This document shows, in pieces, positions 61,301 to 64,000 of a DNA stretch of 64,000 bases. How positions within the stretch are numbered: position 1 is the first letter of the stretch; the number at the start of each line of letters is the position of its first letter. The DNA is from a bacterium (lineage in GTDB: Bacteria > Bacillota > Clostridia > Lachnospirales > Lachnospiraceae): the NCBI GenBank assembly GCA_023666335.1, contig JAMPCE010000005.1:21743-85742 (forward strand), in the 5' to 3' direction. Position numbers and translations under genes: made by a program. The notes beneath the pieces are model-generated. The model was not told the DNA's origin, ran no database searches, and saw only the letters and a program-made list of their open reading frames with translations.

Positions 61301-63485
61301 CCCTGCCGCTATAGATACTGTCATGGACAGCAAGTCCTGAAATCTCGACTTTCTCTTTTCCTGTCACTGTCCCGCTCACGGTCAGTTCCACCGCTGCAGT
61401 CAACCCGTTATAAGCCACCTCCAGCAGCTTTGTCCCCGGCGTGGACATATCGATCCGATCTGCGTTTGTGCCGTAATCAGAGACAACCGTGACTTTTCCG
61501 TCGCCGTCGTAATATCTGACTGTCAGGTCGCTCAGATCCAGAGACTCGCCACACTGATAGGCTGTTTTTCTCTTTGTTACTTTTACATAAGGTTCCGCCA
61601 CGGAGGGGATGCTGTCCCTTGTTATGAGGATACTGTGATCCAAGTGGGGAAGTTCTGTGATCTCTGTTCCGTCCGGCTGATACCATGTACCTGAGGGCAG
61701 AGATATATGCACAAAAGCAGGAATATTTCGCGGTGTGTAGATTGTACTCAAAGAATACGCTTCACACAGACCCAGTTGCTCTCCGCTGCCCCACTCAAAG
61801 GCATCCTCGTGTTTTAAGCTGCTCAGATCAAAACTACTCAGATCCAGAGTGGTCAAATTATCGCATCCGCTAAACATATTTCGTATATCTGTCACTTGAC
61901 CGGTCTCAAAGCTGCTTAAATCCAAAGTGGTCAGATTATAGCACCCCGAAAACATATTTCGCATATCTATCACCTGACTGGTATCTAAACTACTCAGATT
62001 CAAAGCAGTCAAGCCGCTGCAGCCGCTGAACATGCTCCCCATATCGGTCACTTGGCTGGTGTCAAACTTACTAAAGTCTACGCCTTTTAATTCATCACAG
62101 CCGCCAAACATACCCGAAGCATTGGTCATACCCGTTACATCTACTTCTGCAAAATCAAAATCATTTCTATAATCCCACCACGGTCCTCTATTTGCGTTAT
62201 TATTATCCGAAGCAAACTCTCCTGTCCCCTGTACTGTCAATTTTCTTTCCGTATCAATAAACCAGATAATATCCCGAAAGCTGCCCCCAACGACATCCTC
62301 CTCATGTATCTTATTCCTGTTTATCACAACACTCTCGCCCATGTTCAACGGCAAATTCTTCAATGTACTTCCATCAGACCGATACCAATGCACGTTAGGC
62401 AGCGAAATCTCTTTTTTCAGATTCCGCGGCGTATAAACAGTTGTCAGGCTAATGCACGCATAAAACGGTTTCATTCCGTCATTATCAACTTCCACCAGAT
62501 TACCCAGATCAAAACTGCTTAAATCCAGGCGGACAAGACTTCGGCACTCTCCAAACATATTATCTATATTGATTACATTTTCCGTATTAAAACTGCTCAA
62601 ATCAAGGCTGGTCAAACTTCTGCACTCATAAAACATTTCATTCATTCTTGTTACATTCTCTGTGTGAAAACTGCCCAGATCAAGACTTTTCAAGCTGTTA
62701 CAACCACAGAACATGCCATTCATTTTTGTTACTTTCTCTGTGTGAAAGTCACCCAAGTCAAGGCTGGTCAGACTCTCGCAGCCACTAAACATAAAGCGCA
62801 TATTTACTATATCTTTTGTATCAAAATGATGCAAATCTACACTGGTCAGATATGAACAACCCTCAAACATATAGGAAGCGTCCTTCATACCCTGTACATT
62901 TATTTCAGCAGATTCTATGCTTCCCCTATAATCGTACCACGGCGTTCTTCCATCACCTCCGCCAACAGGCGCAAAATCTCCCGTCCCCGTCACAGTCAGT
63001 TTATAATTTCTATCAATTGTCCAGACAATGTGCCCATACTCTTCGTCAATAATCCCACTCTCGACAATGTTATCCGCATCTGCAAGCGGCGAAACATCGG
63101 CAGCCTCCGCTTCATCCGCTTTGTCATCCGCCTCTACAGTCTCCGTCAACTCTTCATCCTGTGAAATTTCTTCTGTCTCCTCCCCCGTTTCCTCTGATAC
63201 AGAGTTTTCTTCTCGATCTTCCGCTTCTGTATTCTCTTCTTTTGCTTCCTCTTCTGACCGATCCGCCGTTTCGTTCTCTGCCCCACCGGCTTCTTCCTGC
63301 CCATCGTCGGCTATTTCCTCTTCCGGCACATCCGTCCCGTCATCCGCTGCGACGACTTCCTCGATCTCCTGCGGTGCGATTTCCTCTGCCCTGACCGTAT
63401 CCGCCGGAACAAACGCCGATGAAACAGCCATGATATTCACCAATATTCCTGCAATAATCCTCTTCCCCATTTTCCCCAGCTTCAT
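58302..63485 (-). CDS. Giant secreted BspA-like (DUF285) leucine-rich-repeat protein
   Basis: The 1727-residue protein has a signal peptide (IIAGILVNIMAVSSAFVPAD) and a very acidic Glu-rich stretch to about residue 140. Two blocks of DUF285 repeats follow (MFSGCESLTSLDLGDFHTEK type), roughly residues 195-355 and 445-600, and then several Ig-like modules including a Listeria-Bacteroides repeat (DGYLFKGWYKDPACSKAWNF). The C-terminal third repeats a G-x-G-N-Y-x-G motif in beta-rich units. No LPxTG motif or C-terminal membrane anchor is seen, so how it is held at the surface is unclear. Such proteins often bind host or bacterial partners. The start has AGGAGG upstream. Confidence 0.9.
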   Translation of the reverse strand: MKLGKMGKRIIAGILVNIMAVSSAFVPADTVRAEEIAPQEIEEVVAADDGTDVPEEEIADDGQEEAGGAENETADRSEEEAKEENTEAEDREENSVSEETGEETEEISQDEELTETVEADDKADEAEAADVSPLADADNIVESGIIDEEYGHIVWTIDRNYKLTVTGTGDFAPVGGGDGRTPWYDYRGSIESAEINVQGMKDASYMFEGCSYLTSVDLHHFDTKDIVNMRFMFSGCESLTSLDLGDFHTEKVTKMNGMFCGCNSLKSLDLGSFHTENVTRMNEMFYECRSLTSLDLSSFNTENVINIDNMFGECRSLVRLDLSSFDLGNLVEVDNDGMKPFYACISLTTVYTPRNLKKEISLPNVHWYRSDGSTLKNLPLNMGESVVINRNKIHEEDVVGGSFRDIIWFIDTERKLTVQGTGEFASDNNNANRGPWWDYRNDFDFAEVDVTGMTNASGMFGGCDELKGVDFSKFDTSQVTDMGSMFSGCSGLTALNLSSLDTSQVIDMRNMFSGCYNLTTLDLSSFETGQVTDIRNMFSGCDNLTTLDLSSFDLSSLKHEDAFEWGSGEQLGLCEAYSLSTIYTPRNIPAFVHISLPSGTWYQPDGTEITELPHLDHSILITRDSIPSVAEPYVKVTKRKTAYQCGESLDLSDLTVRYYDGDGKVTVVSDYGTNADRIDMSTPGTKLLEVAYNGLTAAVELTVSGTVTGKEKVEISGLAVHDSIYSGRAVTYEGTASVKTAAGEDVTAKTTLTYTYSGTMADGSSYPASADAPVDAGKYTLTIAVSQDDSAYTGSAAYSFTIRPAQVTVTALDVVYVIGEGKVLPDSFAFEITGLLNGDLLVKQPVFTLTDTNGKEIAKSDINLEQEGSYAIVAAGADAGMNYEITYRKGILSITEERVAYTVRFEVNGYTDEIPPITGVKAGSLINAPKEPKADGYLFKGWYKDPACSKAWNFDTDIVQEDTVLYARWLAAASADEQGVSLCIQEIKDQSYTGNALKPAISVYSGDGETLLKAGKDYTIKYYNNVEADTAEEEELGGVSATGGEGDNRFTKKLAYLVITGKGNYAGTVYKNFHISPASISARDGEGNLTAAPGFQLKYTEQMTVNASKEQKPFTSLKYKKAMKAGRDYEVAIRVLEAVDGTGNALEKDSMIAKSHENGALPAIPKGCQGTFLMTVTGLGNYTGSIEKTIYVADKTYLLKNAGVSLGKNQKNVKNRTAAELQKGITLTPAYYDASTKKYYAVDENGVVSADAEPDGSNVFTVKAGKTYLVYGKDYTVSYSNNRAVGTAVMTITGIGKYAGTKDIRFKIAGTAFQAKNIIVDSTSLQTAVPYHGKAWTQNKVILYPKGGSTADALAYGVDYTISYKNNVNKGTATMIFTAKPDSGYSGSFKKTFRITQAEISDLAVVTDAVSAAEHGTSNVTYSSNGEIRLETPVPYTKMGVKPGASIRLVNQENGAVLREGKDYKVSYRNHNAVTVGKTVSTDKKPVMVIAGKGNYKGTLSVSFEIGSGVVSLEDIIVPAMPLNTKSHFWYKPKIKVMDGKKALRADQDYTIAYQNNDQENVTRYINGEAGALMPEAVICVPQGSSYRLAGAAGEPVSEISVPLQLYSRTLKKSELYVVVEEPVYNGSQLKPQGGQVRVYLGNSSGVKAANRSKENQESVLTAQDGPYRLSRLTEGTDYVLSYGANTAAGKNKGSLTITGVFPKYGGSVTVKFTILSREICFFTPNP

Positions 63486-63585
63486 CCTATCCGCCTCCTG
63501 TAAATGCTATAAGAGTTTTCTCTGTCCTGCTAACTAACAAACCTCTTAGCCTTTCTCTATTACGGAGGTTGTGTTAATCGTATAA

Positions 63586-63614
63586 ATTATACGCTTTTAA
63601 TCAGTATTTTTCAA
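63586..63614 (-). promoter_or_regulatory. Sigma-A promoter of the BspA-like gene
   Basis: On the minus strand TTGAAA (63609-63614) and TATAAT (63586-63591) are separated by 17 bp. The -10 lies inside a palindrome, CGTATAAATTATACG (63580-63594), a possible operator for the divergent XRE regulator. Confidence 0.75.
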
Positions 63615-63627
63615 GTAATTGTCGCAT

Positions 63628-63633
63628 TATAAT
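63628..63633 (+). promoter_or_regulatory. Probable -10 of the XRE regulator gene
   Basis: TATAAT lies 32 bp before the start. The matching -35 region is poor and overlaps the -35 of the divergent surface-protein promoter, so the two promoters probably interfere or share control. Confidence 0.5.
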
Positions 63634-63664
63634 AACGATAAATCGAAATCTCGGAGGTATGATG

Positions 63665-63991
63665 ATGGTTGACATTCTTGGACGCATAACCCAACAGCGC
63701 TTGTTACATAACTGGACGGAATACCAGCTTGCACAGAAATCCGGCATTCCGCAGTCTACCATTTCTTCATGGTATCGTAAGAAGATGCTGCCGACACTAC
63801 CGTCGTTAGAAAAGATCTGCTGCGCTTTCGATATGACTATGGCTCAATTTTTATCTGAGAATAACTGTTTGACGGAGATCACGCCCGACCAGCAGGAACT
63901 GCTTAACAAGTGGGAGCTTCTCACCTCTGCCCAGAAGAAAGCGTTTCTTGCCCTAATCAACTCGATCACCCCCCCCCCCGCAAAAAAGTGA
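63665..63991 (+). CDS. XRE-family transcriptional regulator
   Basis: The protein of about 108 residues has a complete XRE helix-turn-helix (TEYQLAQKSGIPQSTISSWY, then PTLPSLEKICCAFDMTMAQF) and a short helical tail. Three ATG codons follow one another; the third (63665) has the best spacing to GGAGG, with 63659 and 63662 as alternatives. The last codons contain a run of 11 C residues (63969-63979) encoding prolines, so slippage would alter the C-terminus. It is divergent from the BspA-like gene and may control it. Confidence 0.88.
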   Translation: MVDILGRITQQRLLHNWTEYQLAQKSGIPQSTISSWYRKKMLPTLPSLEKICCAFDMTMAQFLSENNCLTEITPDQQELLNKWELLTSAQKKAFLALINSITPPPAKK

Positions 63992-64000
63992 CACAAAATA

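Overview
The window looks like the chromosome of a motile, xylan-using anaerobe of the class Clostridia, most likely Lachnospiraceae. The reasons are strong GGAGG ribosome sites, moderate GC, AddAB instead of RecBCD, sigma-D type flagellar promoters, LplABC-type sugar importers, YesM-type sensor kinases and a DUF285/BspA-like surface protein. No rRNA, tRNA, CRISPR array, phage or IS transposase gene was seen. Almost every gene has its own well-placed Shine-Dalgarno sequence, and this decided most start choices.

Region 1 (1-24360) is a glucuronoxylan-oligosaccharide island. A membrane-anchored sugar-binding protein, a YesM-like kinase and an AraC-type response regulator (cut by the left edge) follow a DHH phosphoesterase gene. 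Next come an LplABC-type importer, a GH67 alpha-glucuronidase, a GH3 beta-xylosidase, an SGNH acetylesterase and the whole glucuronate route UxaC, UxuB, UxuA, KdgK and KDPG aldolase, with two cupin-AraC regulators. The genes together import (acetylated, methylglucuronyl) xylo-oligosaccharides, debranch and cut them, and take glucuronate to pyruvate plus glyceraldehyde-3-phosphate.

Region 2 (24361-37600) holds addA and addB behind a small PIN-domain two-gene module, then a methionine importer (metN, metI, metQ), cysK, and an unusual HTH-ATPase-STAS-like regulator. The addAB genes carry a dense cluster of a 17-bp spaced palindrome, TTGACY-N5-GGTCAA.

Region 3 (37600-58300) is a flagellar filament and glycosylation island. 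Three tandem GT2-TPR glycosyltransferases and two CgeB-like glycosyltransferases lie around flagellin, a FliT-like chaperone, FliS, FliD and FlaG, and a second operon of flgM, flgN, two flgK paralogues, flgL, fliW and csrA. Three sigma-D promoters with identical 16-bp spacers and a CsrA-type leader on flagellin mRNA are visible. An HTH-AAA-PD(D/E)XK gene sits inside this island behind an array of 21-bp repeats.

Region 4 (58300-64000) carries one very large secreted leucine-rich-repeat protein and a divergent XRE regulator whose 3' end holds an 11-C run.

Intergenic space is rich in structure. One dispersed element family (four copies, about 150-220 bp) and a second (two copies, about 290 bp) occur as a conserved composite at two loci. 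In both, base changes are compensated across stems. Short perfect hairpins, often in abutting pairs, occur at several other gaps, and a 92-bp promoter-plus-hairpins unit is triplicated before a glycosyltransferase gene. These repeats, the 21-bp array with its HTH-ATPase gene, and the TTGACY-N5-GGTCAA cluster are the best candidates for undescribed biology.
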